DNA from: DATFAS01 sp035254305
Lineage (GTDB): Bacteria > Bacillota > Bacilli > Aneurinibacillales > RAOX-1
Reading direction: 5' to 3'
NCBI GenBank assembly: GCA_035254305.1
Contig: DATFAS010000032.1
Location: forward strand, 1-52,675
DNA length: 52,675 nucleotides
The position numbers were made by a program, and so were the translations under genes. The notes beneath the pieces are model-generated. The model made no database searches. It was not told the DNA's origin and saw nothing but the letters and a program-made list of their open reading frames with translations. Positions 16,214 to 24,538 of this stretch are shown here, piece after piece (position 1 is the stretch's first letter; each line of letters starts with the position of its first letter).

Positions 16214-18028
16214 ATGGATAGACGAGAAAGACAAAAAAGGATACGGAATTTCTCAATTATAGCTCATATAGATCATGGAAAATCAACACTTGCTGACCGC
16301 TTATTAGAGTTTACAGGTGCTTTGTCAGATCGAGAAAAGCAGGATCAGTTTTTGGATTCAATGGATTTAGAGAAAGAACGAGGGATTACGATCAAATTGA
16401 ATGCCGTTCGCCTAAATTATAAGGCGAAGGATGGCGAGGAATACATTCTTCATTTGATAGACACACCAGGTCACGTAGACTTCACTTATGAAGTTTCACG
16501 AAGCCTTGCTGCTTGTGAAGGTGCTTTACTTGTAGTGGATGCTGCTCAAGGCATTGAGGCTCAAACACTTGCGAACGTATATCTTGCTTTAGATAACGAT
16601 CTGGAGATTGTTCCAGTCATTAATAAGATCGACTTACCTAGCGCTGAGCCAGATCGGGTGAAGCGAGAGGTAGAAGAGGTCATTGGATTAGATGCAAGTG
16701 ACGCTGTTCTTGCTTCTGCTAAGGCAGGAATTGGCATTGAGGAGATCTTAGAACAAATCGTACAGAAGGTACCTGCTCCAACGGGAGATCCGGACGAATC
16801 ATTGCAAGCTCTTATTTTTGATTCCTATTATGATGCCTATCGTGGGGTTGTTGCTAACATTCGAGTCGTGAATGGTACGATCCGCAAGGGTATGAAAATT
16901 AAGATGATGGCAACGGGTAAGGTGTTCGAGGTAACGGAGGTAGGTGCTTGCGCACCATTCCCTCGATCAGTGGAAGAGTTAACAGTAGGTGATGTAGGAT
17001 TCCTGTCAGCAAGTATTAAGTCGGTTGGGGATACGCGTGTAGGGGACACTATAACAAGTGCGGAGAATCCAGCTACAGCACCGCTACCGGGTTATCGTAA
17101 AATTAATCCTATGGTATTCTGTGGTCTTTATCCTGTAGATACATCAGAATATAATGATCTCCGGGATGCATTAGACAAGCTTCAATTGAATGATGCCTCC
17201 TTACAATATGAACCAGAAACATCGCAAGCATTAGGTTTTGGATTCCGCTGTGGATTCCTTGGTCTCTTGCATATGGAAATTATTCAAGAACGGATTGAGC
17301 GTGAGTTTGGTATTGTTTTGATTACAACAGCACCAAGTGTTATTTATAAGGTGACGAAGACCAATGGCGAACATTTCGATATTGATAATCCTTCCAAAAT
17401 GCCAGAAGCGCAGTTTGTTGATTTTGTAGAAGAACCTTATGTGAAGGCTTCTGTTATGGTGCCTAAAGATTTCGTCGGGGCCATTATGGAGCTGTGTCAG
17501 GGAAAACGTGGGGATTTCATGGATATGCAATATATTGATACGAATCGTGTTCAATTAATCTATGAAATTCCGTTAGCTGAGATTGTTTATGACTTCTTTG
17601 ACCAGTTAAAATCGAATACGAAGGGATATGCTTCCTTCGATTACGAACTAATCGGCTATAAGAAATCCAATCTAGTTAAGATGGACATTCTACTGAACGC
17701 TGAAATTGTCGACGCATTATCGATCATTGTCCACAAGGATGGTGCCTATAACCGTGGTAAGCTTCTTTGTGAGAAGCTCAAAGAATTGATCCCAAGGCAA
17801 ATGTTCGAAGTTCCTATACAGTCTGCAATTGGTAAGAAAATTATAGCAAGAGAATCCATTAAAGCTATGCGTAAAAACGTGTTAGCAAAATGCTATGGGG
17901 GAGACATTTCTCGTAAGAGAAAGCTGCTTGAGAAGCAAAAAGAAGGTAAAAAGCGGATGAAGCAGGTTGGGAATGTAGAAGTTCCACAAGAAGCCTTCAT
18001 GGCTGTACTTCAAATGGATAAAAAATAA
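16214..18028 (+). CDS. lepA: Elongation factor 4 (LepA), ribosome back-translocase GTPase
   Basis: A 604-residue translational GTPase. The G1 motif AHIDHGKST is near residue 17, G2 lies in RGITIK, G3 is DTPGH and G4 NKID. Domains II and III follow, and the EF4-specific C-terminal domain ends in SRKRKLLEKQKEGKKRMK, as in all LepA proteins. It acts on ribosomes stalled or mis-translocated under ionic or cold stress. ATG 16214 (MDRRERQKRIRNFSII) is preferred over an upstream in-frame ATG because CGGGAGG lies 10 nt before it. It has its own promoter and terminator and is probably monocistronic. Confidence 0.97.
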   Translation: MDRRERQKRIRNFSIIAHIDHGKSTLADRLLEFTGALSDREKQDQFLDSMDLEKERGITIKLNAVRLNYKAKDGEEYILHLIDTPGHVDFTYEVSRSLAACEGALLVVDAAQGIEAQTLANVYLALDNDLEIVPVINKIDLPSAEPDRVKREVEEVIGLDASDAVLASAKAGIGIEEILEQIVQKVPAPTGDPDESLQALIFDSYYDAYRGVVANIRVVNGTIRKGMKIKMMATGKVFEVTEVGACAPFPRSVEELTVGDVGFLSASIKSVGDTRVGDTITSAENPATAPLPGYRKINPMVFCGLYPVDTSEYNDLRDALDKLQLNDASLQYEPETSQALGFGFRCGFLGLLHMEIIQERIEREFGIVLITTAPSVIYKVTKTNGEHFDIDNPSKMPEAQFVDFVEEPYVKASVMVPKDFVGAIMELCQGKRGDFMDMQYIDTNRVQLIYEIPLAEIVYDFFDQLKSNTKGYASFDYELIGYKKSNLVKMDILLNAEIVDALSIIVHKDGAYNRGKLLCEKLKELIPRQMFEVPIQSAIGKKIIARESIKAMRKNVLAKCYGGDISRKRKLLEKQKEGKKRMKQVGNVEVPQEAFMAVLQMDKK

Positions 18029-18035
18029 GTTATTT

Positions 18036-18067
18036 AAAGGTCTTGGCAAATCTGCCAGGCCTTTTTT
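18036..18067 (+). terminator. Terminator after lepA
   Basis: AAAGG-T-C-TTGGCA pairs with TGCCAG-GCCTTT around AATC, ending in six T residues. Confidence 0.8.
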
Positions 18068-18145
18068 CAAATGATAAAGTGAACCCATTTTTATTTGCGT
18101 AAAAAGGGGCAGTTTTTGCTCTGAAGAAAAGGAAGGTTTACATCA

Positions 18146-19288
18146 ATGCCCCATTCCATTTATATTCATATCCCTTTTTGTTCAAACAAGTGCTTTTATT
18201 GTGACTTTAATTCGTTTGTGACCGAGAACGAGCAGCTTGTGTGGGATTATCTAGATGCCTTGAAGGCAGAACTAGAAGAAACAGTGAAAATTACACCGCC
18301 TACAATGATTAAAACAATTTTTGTTGGGGGAGGTACACCTACGTTTCTCAATGCTCAGCAGATGAATTACTTTTTGCAATTTGTTAATCGCTGCCTCCCA
18401 CTTCAATCATCAGACATTGAGTTTACAATGGAGGCTAATCCTGGAACAACAGATCTGCAAAAGCTAAAAATAATGAGAGATCATGGAGTGAATCGTCTTA
18501 GTTTTGGGGTTCAGTCTTTTGATGATGAACTATTAAAACGAATTGGCCGAATTCATGATGCGCAGCAAGTTTATCACAGTATTAAGAATGCCAAGACTGC
18601 TGGTTTTGATAACATTTCCATTGACCTCATCTTTGGCCTTCCTGGACAAACAGTAGAACGATTTCAAGATACATTGAATCAAGCGTTTAGTCTGGGGTTG
18701 CAGCATTTCTCTGCCTACAGTCTCAAGGTAGAAGAAAATACGTTGTTTCATGTTTTGTATGAAAAAAATCAGTTAGAGCTTCCATTAGAGGAAGAAGAGG
18801 TCGCTATGTACGATTTGGTCCGTAATGAAATGGATAAGCATGGCTATCATCAATATGAAATTAGTAATTTCGCTAAAAAAGGCTATGAAAGTAGGCATAA
18901 TAAAACATACTGGAAAAATGAGTACTATTATGCGATAGGTGCTGGTGCACATGGTTATGTGAATGGCCGACGACATGTAAATGCTGGCCCAATTACTCAT
19001 TATCTGAAGCTTGTTAAAGAAAAAGGACTTCCTCGTATAGAAGAATTTCCGGTGACGAAACAGGAGACCATGGAAGAATTTATGATCATGGGTCTTCGAT
19101 TAATGGAAGGTGTATCGAGGAAGGAATTTAAGAGCAGGTACGTGGTTGATCTAGATGAGGTATTTGGCAGCCAAATCGAGGATTTGGTAAAGGTAGGGCT
19201 TCTTAGTAGTGGGGGGGATCGAATCTGCCTAACGAATAAGGGAATACCGTTAGGAAATGAGGTATTTGTACGGTTTCTGGAGAGTTGA
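18146..19288 (+). CDS. hemW: Radical SAM heme chaperone HemW (formerly coproporphyrinogen oxidase-like)
   Basis: A 380-residue radical SAM protein. C12-x3-C16-x2-C19 (CSNKCFYC) binds the [4Fe-4S] cluster, GGGTPTFL near residue 61 is the SAM glycine motif, and SIDLIFGLPGQT near 163 is family-typical. HemW binds heme and transfers it to respiratory proteins; older annotations call it oxygen-independent coproporphyrinogen III oxidase, but it lacks the longer N-terminus of true HemN. Its position between lepA and hrcA is the standard Bacillales order. The stop codon overlaps the -35 region of the hrcA promoter. AGGAAGG precedes the ATG. Confidence 0.95.
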   Translation: MPHSIYIHIPFCSNKCFYCDFNSFVTENEQLVWDYLDALKAELEETVKITPPTMIKTIFVGGGTPTFLNAQQMNYFLQFVNRCLPLQSSDIEFTMEANPGTTDLQKLKIMRDHGVNRLSFGVQSFDDELLKRIGRIHDAQQVYHSIKNAKTAGFDNISIDLIFGLPGQTVERFQDTLNQAFSLGLQHFSAYSLKVEENTLFHVLYEKNQLELPLEEEEVAMYDLVRNEMDKHGYHQYEISNFAKKGYESRHNKTYWKNEYYYAIGAGAHGYVNGRRHVNAGPITHYLKLVKEKGLPRIEEFPVTKQETMEEFMIMGLRLMEGVSRKEFKSRYVVDLDEVFGSQIEDLVKVGLLSSGGDRICLTNKGIPLGNEVFVRFLES

Positions 19289-19314
19289 CAAGTGTCTGTC
19301 TGATTTGGTATTTT
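19285..19314 (+). promoter_or_regulatory. Sigma-A promoter of the hrcA heat-shock operon
   Basis: TTGACA (19285-19290), an 18-nt spacer, then TATTTT (19309-19314). The CIRCE element begins 13 nt downstream of the -10, so HrcA bound there would cover the start point. Confidence 0.65.
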
Positions 19315-19327
19315 TAATGAGAAGGTT

Positions 19328-19354
19328 TTAGCACTCAACTACTAAGAGTGCTAA
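19328..19354 (+). promoter_or_regulatory. CIRCE operator (HrcA binding site)
   Basis: A perfect match to the consensus: TTAGCACTC (19328-19336), 9-nt spacer, GAGTGCTAA (19346-19354). HrcA represses at CIRCE when unstressed. It lies 14 nt upstream of the hrcA ATG, so it also forms a hairpin in the 5' UTR. Confidence 0.98.
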
Positions 19355-19368
19355 CAAGGGGTGAGTAT

Positions 19369-20406
19369 ATGTTATCGGCTAGACAAATTCAAATTCTCAA
19401 TGCCATTGTAGACAACTATATACGTCACGCTGAACCAATCGGTTCTCGTACAATATCCAAAAGAGAAGATATAGGTTATAGCTCAGCCACTATTCGCAAC
19501 GAGATGTCAGATCTTGAGGAGTTGGGATTTCTAGAGCAGCCCCATACATCTGCCGGGAGAATCCCTTCACAGAAGGGTTATCGCTATTACGTAGATCATT
19601 TGCTAAAACCTACTCATCTGTGTGAAGACGAGATGAAGTATGTACGTCGGCTATTTGCTGATAAATACTATGCTTTCGAACAGATTACCCAACACACTGC
19701 TGCGATTTTGTCGAGCCTAACGAATTATACCTCGATTGTACTTGGCCATGAAGAAATACTAGATACTAAGCTTAAACATATACAGATTGTCCCTCTTTCT
19801 ACTCATTCTGCCGTAGCGATCATTGTTACCAATACGGGGAAGGTAGAAAATAAAACGATACAAGTTCCAGAAGGAATCCCGATTGATGAGATTGAACGTC
19901 TCGTTAACTTTTTGAATACGAAATTGGTGGGATTACCTTTACTCGAAGTCCGACAAAAAATTCAAAATGAAATTAGTAGCGAACTTCAGAGGCTTATGGA
20001 AAATTATCAATCAGCGTTGCTCTTACTAGAAGGAGCTTTTCGAGGAACAGAACCTGAGGAAAAGGTAGTACTTAAAGGTACAACGAATATTATGATGCAG
20101 CCTGAATTCAGGGATGTAGATAAGATTCGTAATATCCTTGAATTTTTGGATACGAATGAGCAATTGATGAAGCATTTTGCCCCTACCAGTAATGGCGTAC
20201 GGGTCAAGATTGGTACGGAAAATAGGGAAGATGTGATTAATAGCTGCAGCATTATTACAGCTACCTATCATTTAGATGGAAATCCAGTGGGTACGGTTGG
20301 AATTCTTGGGCCTACCCGTATGGAATATGGGAAGGCTATAGGAATTGTTGACTTCCTTGCGAAGGATCTTACTCGTATCCTTGAGAAGCTTTATAGCGGT
20401 GGGTAA
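19369..20406 (+). CDS. hrcA: Heat-inducible transcription repressor HrcA
   Basis: A 345-residue repressor of CIRCE-controlled chaperone genes. It has an N-terminal winged-helix domain (about residues 1-75; SSATIRNEMSDLEELGFLEQPHTSAGRIPS is the recognition region and family signature) followed by a GAF-like dimerisation domain. In B. subtilis its folding depends on GroEL, making it a sensor of free chaperonin. An in-frame GTG at 19348 falls inside the CIRCE half-site, so ATG 19369, with AAGGGG 7 nt before it, is the start. It is the first gene of the operon. Whether this HrcA answers to GroEL or to the chaperonin encoded next door is open. Confidence 0.97.
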   Translation: MLSARQIQILNAIVDNYIRHAEPIGSRTISKREDIGYSSATIRNEMSDLEELGFLEQPHTSAGRIPSQKGYRYYVDHLLKPTHLCEDEMKYVRRLFADKYYAFEQITQHTAAILSSLTNYTSIVLGHEEILDTKLKHIQIVPLSTHSAVAIIVTNTGKVENKTIQVPEGIPIDEIERLVNFLNTKLVGLPLLEVRQKIQNEISSELQRLMENYQSALLLLEGAFRGTEPEEKVVLKGTTNIMMQPEFRDVDKIRNILEFLDTNEQLMKHFAPTSNGVRVKIGTENREDVINSCSIITATYHLDGNPVGTVGILGPTRMEYGKAIGIVDFLAKDLTRILEKLYSGG

Positions 20407-20441
20407 CAATGCATGAATCGATTTTTAAGGAGTCTTAGAGC

Positions 20442-21989
20442 ATGAGTCGAAGTGGAGACGGCAGTCATCCTTATATCGATGAACGCCTGAACACATTAAT
20501 GAATAATGTAAATGCTGTTCGAGCAATTTCATCAGCCGTTGAGGGAACACTTGGCCCCAAAGGTCTAGATACTATGCTCGTTGACGAGCATGGGCAAGTG
20601 ATCATTACGAATGATGGTGTGACGATCTTAGAGCAGATGGAGGTCAAGCACCCTGCTGCTAGAATGCTTATTAAGATTGCTAGTGCTCAACAAGCAAAGG
20701 TTGGGGATGGGACAACGACAGCGACAGTGCTGGCTAGTGCACTTGTGCAGGAAGGGGCTGCCCAGGTAGAGAAGGGCGTCCCTATTGTCCAAGTGATTGC
20801 TGGTATACAACGTGGGGTCGAGCAAGGATTAGCCGTTCTTAGTGAGCTTGCTAGAAAAATCGATGATCTTGATGACCCGTTAATTGATCGAGTTGCTTAT
20901 ATTGCTGCTAGAGAAAATGAGAGCATCGCAAGGCTTGTTACAGAAGGTGCAAAATTAGCCGGGATGGATCAATTGCTGACACCGGACTGGCGGCTATCTG
21001 ATTCGATTCAAGCCTATGAAGGGGAAGAGAGTGAGGTTTTTCAGGGAGTTCTGCTTAATAGACTTCCGGTTTCACGGCATATGCCTCGTCTGATCGAAAA
21101 TCCAAGGATTCTAGTATTAGAGGATGGACTTGGACCCGAAGGCATTGATGACGAAGCATTAGGGACAGAAATTGGTTTTCGTCGCTTCCTTGAAAATAAG
21201 GAAGAGTTTAAACAGAACCTAGGTAAGCTTGACGGACTAGGTATAAACGTAGTGGTCTGTGAGTATTCATGTGACCCTCTTGCTGAGGAATTCTGTACGG
21301 ATCATGGTATTGTTCTTATACATAGAGTTTCGAAGCAAGAAATGAGACGTTTAGCTGAACATGTAAGTGCCAAACCTATTAAACGAACAGGTTTACTTAA
21401 ATCGCCCATTGATTTACAAGTCTATATCGGTGGAGCTAATCTTCTTCTTGTTGACGATCGAAGTGAGAAGGTCCGAATCCAGGAAGGGATGGGAAAGCCG
21501 ACAGCAACGATTCTAGTAGGTGCTGCTACTGCAGAGATTGTTGGAGAGAAAGGTCGGATTGCCGGTGATGCGGCTTCATCTGTACAGGCTGCAATCAAGA
21601 GTGGTATTGTTTCAGGTGGAGGAAGCACAGAAATAGCCATTGCCTCTAAGATAGAGGAGTGGCGGTCCCAAATCCAGGGAATGGTGGGATATGGGATTGA
21701 TGCGGTCATTGCTGCCCTACAGAAACCCTTCTCACAGATGGTAATCAACGCCGGATATAATCCTTTTGAGAAAATAGAAGCAGTGAAGTCTGCCCAAAGA
21801 AGTGAGGATTGTTCATCACTTGGGTTGGATTTTAACACTGGAGAAGTGAAGGATATGATGGATTTAGGGGTGATTGACCCTACTTTAGTTAAATATTATG
21901 CACTTAAAGCAGCTGGGGAAATTGCCGTTAGTATCCTTAGAATTCATACCATCATTCGGATGCGGCCTGTGTCCATTGATCAGGAATAG
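20442..21989 (+). CDS. Archaeal-type (group III) chaperonin, thermosome/CCT-like
   Basis: A 515-residue ATP-dependent folding chamber subunit that resembles archaeal thermosomes rather than GroEL. ATP-site motifs are LGPKGLDTMLVD (37-48), TNDGVTIL (56-63), GDGTTT (88-93) and SGGGSTE (391-397); D376 in AGDAA fits the catalytic Asp. The apical domain (about 210-310) keeps the segment that forms the helical protrusion of group II chaperonins (about 228-262), which acts as a built-in lid and removes the need for GroES. The C-terminus (LVKYYALKAAGEIAVSILRI) matches the group II equatorial domain. It lies 35 nt after hrcA and almost abuts grpE, under CIRCE control. Group III chaperonins in dnaK operons are known from some Firmicutes (Carboxydothermus). 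It is somewhat shorter than usual (~545) and lacks a Gly-Met tail. Confidence 0.95.
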   Translation: MSRSGDGSHPYIDERLNTLMNNVNAVRAISSAVEGTLGPKGLDTMLVDEHGQVIITNDGVTILEQMEVKHPAARMLIKIASAQQAKVGDGTTTATVLASALVQEGAAQVEKGVPIVQVIAGIQRGVEQGLAVLSELARKIDDLDDPLIDRVAYIAARENESIARLVTEGAKLAGMDQLLTPDWRLSDSIQAYEGEESEVFQGVLLNRLPVSRHMPRLIENPRILVLEDGLGPEGIDDEALGTEIGFRRFLENKEEFKQNLGKLDGLGINVVVCEYSCDPLAEEFCTDHGIVLIHRVSKQEMRRLAEHVSAKPIKRTGLLKSPIDLQVYIGGANLLLVDDRSEKVRIQEGMGKPTATILVGAATAEIVGEKGRIAGDAASSVQAAIKSGIVSGGGSTEIAIASKIEEWRSQIQGMVGYGIDAVIAALQKPFSQMVINAGYNPFEKIEAVKSAQRSEDCSSLGLDFNTGEVKDMMDLGVIDPTLVKYYALKAAGEIAVSILRIHTIIRMRPVSIDQE

Positions 21990-22004
21990 GAGTTGAAGAG
22001 AAAA

Positions 22005-22550
22005 GTGTCTGAAGACAAAGAGAAATTAGAACAAGAGGGGCAGCTAGAGGAATCTAGCACTCCAGAAGATGAAATGAATCAAGATCAGCAAGAAGAGGAA
22101 GTAGATCCTACTACAGCATTAAGAAAAGAATTAGAGGAAAGCCACAACCGTTATTTAAGGGTGCAAGCTGACTTCGATAATTTCAGAAAAAGAACTCGTA
22201 AGGAAAAGGAAGATTCGATGAAATATGCTTCCCTCCCTGTTGTAGAAGCCTTGCTTCCAGCAGTAGATAACTTAGAACGAGCTCTAACTGCAAGCTATGA
22301 TGCTACGAACCTAGAATCCTTACTTAAAGGGGTTGAAATGGTCTACCGCCAGATTCAGCAAGTTCTTGAACAAGAAGGATTGCAAGTGATTGAGGCAGTG
22401 GGTAAGCCGTTTGATCCACAAATTCATCAGGCAGTCATGCAGGAAGAGAGTGCTGATCAAGAGGCTGGAGCCATTCTGCAAGAATTACAGAAGGGTTATA
22501 TGATGAAAGACCGAGTCATTCGCCCTTCTATGGTGAAAGTTAGTTCCTAA
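22005..22550 (+). CDS. grpE: Nucleotide exchange factor GrpE
   Basis: Releases ADP from DnaK. The N-terminal ~40 residues are acidic and disordered. A long coiled-coil helix follows (about 40-85; RYLRVQADFDNFRKRTRKE is the family signature), then the beta domain with GKPFDPQIHQAVMQEE and RVIRPSMVKV. I prefer GTG at 22005 because the protein then starts MSEDKEKL, close to the B. subtilis MSEEKQ start. A TTG at 21993 abuts the only AGGAG (21988-21992) with no spacing, so it is unlikely. The ribosome site lies in the stop region of the chaperonin gene, so the two are probably translationally coupled. Confidence 0.93.
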   Translation: MSEDKEKLEQEGQLEESSTPEDEMNQDQQEEEVDPTTALRKELEESHNRYLRVQADFDNFRKRTRKEKEDSMKYASLPVVEALLPAVDNLERALTASYDATNLESLLKGVEMVYRQIQQVLEQEGLQVIEAVGKPFDPQIHQAVMQEESADQEAGAILQELQKGYMMKDRVIRPSMVKVSS

Positions 22551-22593
22551 AAATTATTATTTATATTGATAACAAATCAGGAGGCATTAAATC

Positions 22594-24438
22594 ATGGGTA
22601 AAGTAATTGGTATTGACTTAGGTACAACAAACTCTTGTGTAGGTGTATTAGAAGGTGGGGAACCGATTGTTATCCCGAATGCAGAAGGAAACCGTACGAC
22701 TCCTTCCGTAGTATCTTTTAAGAATGGAGAACGCATCGTAGGTGAAGCGGCTAAGCGCCAGGCGATTACGAACCCTAATACAGTTATTTCCATTAAGCGT
22801 TATATGGGTACAAACCATAAAGAAGTGATGGAAGGAAAAGAATATACACCTCAAGAAATCTCTGCCATTATCCTACAGAAGCTAAAGGCAGATGCAGAAG
22901 CTTATCTAGGTGAAAAGGTAGATCAAGCGGTTATTACTGTTCCTGCTTATTTCAATGATAGTCAGCGTCAAGCAACCAAGGATGCTGGTAAAATTGCAGG
23001 GTTAGAGGTATTACGTATCGTTAATGAACCAACAGCTGCAGCGTTAGCTTATGGTATGGAGAAATCCGAGGATCAAACCATCCTTGTTTATGACCTTGGT
23101 GGTGGTACATTCGACGTTTCTATTCTAGAGCTTTCTGAAGGATTCTTCGAAGTTAAAGCTACATCTGGTGATAACAAGCTAGGTGGAGATGACTTTGACC
23201 AAACGGTTATTAACTACCTAATCGCTGAATTCAAAAAGGACAACGGAATTGATTTGTCTGCGGACAAAATGGCGCTTCAACGACTAAAAGATGCTGCAGA
23301 AAAAGCGAAGAAGGATTTGTCTGGTGTATTAACGACTACGATCTCTCTTCCATTTATCACTGCAGATGCAACAGGACCTAAGCATTTAGAAGTAAATCTA
23401 ACTCGTGCAAAATTTGAAGAACTAACAGCTAATCTTGTAGAACGTACAATGGGACCTACTCGTCAAGCATTACAAGATGCTGGCCTACAACCATCTCAAA
23501 TCGATCGTGTATTGCTTGTTGGGGGATCCACTCGTATTCCTGCTGTTCAAGAAGCAATCAAGAAATTTATCGGTAAAGAACCTCATAAGGGTGTAAATCC
23601 AGACGAAGTGGTTGCACTTGGTGCAGCTGTTCAAGCGGGTGTGTTAACAGGTGATGTGAAGGATGTTGTATTATTAGATGTCACACCACTTTCACTAGGG
23701 ATCGAAACATTAGGTGGAGTATTTACGAAGCTAATTGATCGAAATACAACGATTCCAACAAGCAAATCGCAGGTATTCTCGACAGCAGCAGATAGTCAAA
23801 CCTCTGTTGAGATCCATGCTCTACAAGGGGAACGTTCTATGGCCTCTGATAACAAAACATTAGGCCGCTTCCAGTTAACAGACATTCCACCAGCACCACG
23901 TGGTATCCCACAAATTGAAGTGTCCTTCGATATCGACGCGAACGGGATTGTAAATGTTAAGGCAAAGGATCTTGGAACTGGAAAAGAACAAAAAATTACG
24001 ATCACTTCTTCATCTGGATTAAATGATGCCGAAATCGAACGTATGGTTCAAGAAGCAGAGGCCAATGCGGATGCGGATTCTAAGCGTAAAGAAGAAGTTG
24101 AGGTTCGTAATGAGGCAGATCAATTAATTTTCACTACTGAAAAGACGTTAAGTGAAATTGGCGATAAAGTAGATCAGGCAGAAGTTGCACAAGCAAATGA
24201 TGCGAAAGAAAAACTTAAGAGTGCTGTTCAGTCCGGCGATATTGAAGCGATTAAGGCAGCGAAGGAAGAATTGTCTAAGGTAGTACAAGAGCTATCTGTT
24301 AAGCTTTATCAACAAGCTGCACAAGCACAACAGGGGCAGGCAGAGCAAGGAGCACCTGGTGCTGGTAATACAGCTGGAGGTCATAAAGACAATGTGGTTG
24401 ACGCGGATTACACTGTAGTGGATGAAGATAAGAAGTAA
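22594..24438 (+). CDS. dnaK: Chaperone protein DnaK (Hsp70)
   Basis: A 614-residue Hsp70. The ATPase domain has GIDLGTTNSCV (5-15), YDLGGGTFDVSIL near residue 166 and LVGGSTRIPAV near 308. The substrate-binding domain begins near 360 (LLDVTPLSLGIET), and the tail is Q/A/G-rich, ending in VDADYTVVDEDKK, the C-terminal acidic tail seen in Bacillota DnaK. A strong AGGAGG stands 8 nt before the ATG. It is the fourth gene of the CIRCE operon. A terminator-like hairpin separates it from dnaJ, which would lower DnaJ relative to DnaK. Confidence 0.98.
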   Translation: MGKVIGIDLGTTNSCVGVLEGGEPIVIPNAEGNRTTPSVVSFKNGERIVGEAAKRQAITNPNTVISIKRYMGTNHKEVMEGKEYTPQEISAIILQKLKADAEAYLGEKVDQAVITVPAYFNDSQRQATKDAGKIAGLEVLRIVNEPTAAALAYGMEKSEDQTILVYDLGGGTFDVSILELSEGFFEVKATSGDNKLGGDDFDQTVINYLIAEFKKDNGIDLSADKMALQRLKDAAEKAKKDLSGVLTTTISLPFITADATGPKHLEVNLTRAKFEELTANLVERTMGPTRQALQDAGLQPSQIDRVLLVGGSTRIPAVQEAIKKFIGKEPHKGVNPDEVVALGAAVQAGVLTGDVKDVVLLDVTPLSLGIETLGGVFTKLIDRNTTIPTSKSQVFSTAADSQTSVEIHALQGERSMASDNKTLGRFQLTDIPPAPRGIPQIEVSFDIDANGIVNVKAKDLGTGKEQKITITSSSGLNDAEIERMVQEAEANADADSKRKEEVEVRNEADQLIFTTEKTLSEIGDKVDQAEVAQANDAKEKLKSAVQSGDIEAIKAAKEELSKVVQELSVKLYQQAAQAQQGQAEQGAPGAGNTAGGHKDNVVDADYTVVDEDKK

Positions 24439-24450
24439 AATAGATCTTTT

Positions 24451-24488
24451 AAGTCAAAGTCAAGATCATCTTGGCTTTGACTTTTTTT
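24451..24488 (+). terminator. Hairpin (partial terminator) between dnaK and dnaJ
   Basis: AAGTCAAAGTCAAG (24451-24464) pairs with CTTGGCTTTGACTT (24470-24483) with one wobble, followed by seven T residues. Confidence 0.8.
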
Positions 24489-24499
24489 CCTGATATGAT
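24471..24499 (+). promoter_or_regulatory. Possible internal promoter for dnaJ
   Basis: TTGGCT (24471-24476), 17-nt spacer, TATGAT (24494-24499) with the extended TG-n element. It overlaps the right arm of the terminator and lies 39 nt before the dnaJ start. Confidence 0.4.
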
Positions 24500-24538
24500 G
24501 GGAACTTAGGGAATCGAGAGCGGGAGTGAGGTAAAACT

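Noticed and set aside
19348..19371. GTG at 19348 as the hrcA start.
   Set aside because: It lies inside the right half of CIRCE and has no ribosome site; ATG 19369 has AAGGGG at good spacing and the conserved MLSARQ start.
21422..21838. Long open frame (138 codons) on the minus strand inside the chaperonin gene.
   Set aside because: It is antisense to a strongly supported coding region, has no ribosome site and no recognisable product.
20442..21989. Reading the chaperonin gene as GroEL (group I).
   Set aside because: The motifs TNDGVTIL, GDGTTT and the apical lid segment follow thermosomes, the C-terminus lacks the GGM tail, and no groES lies next to it.
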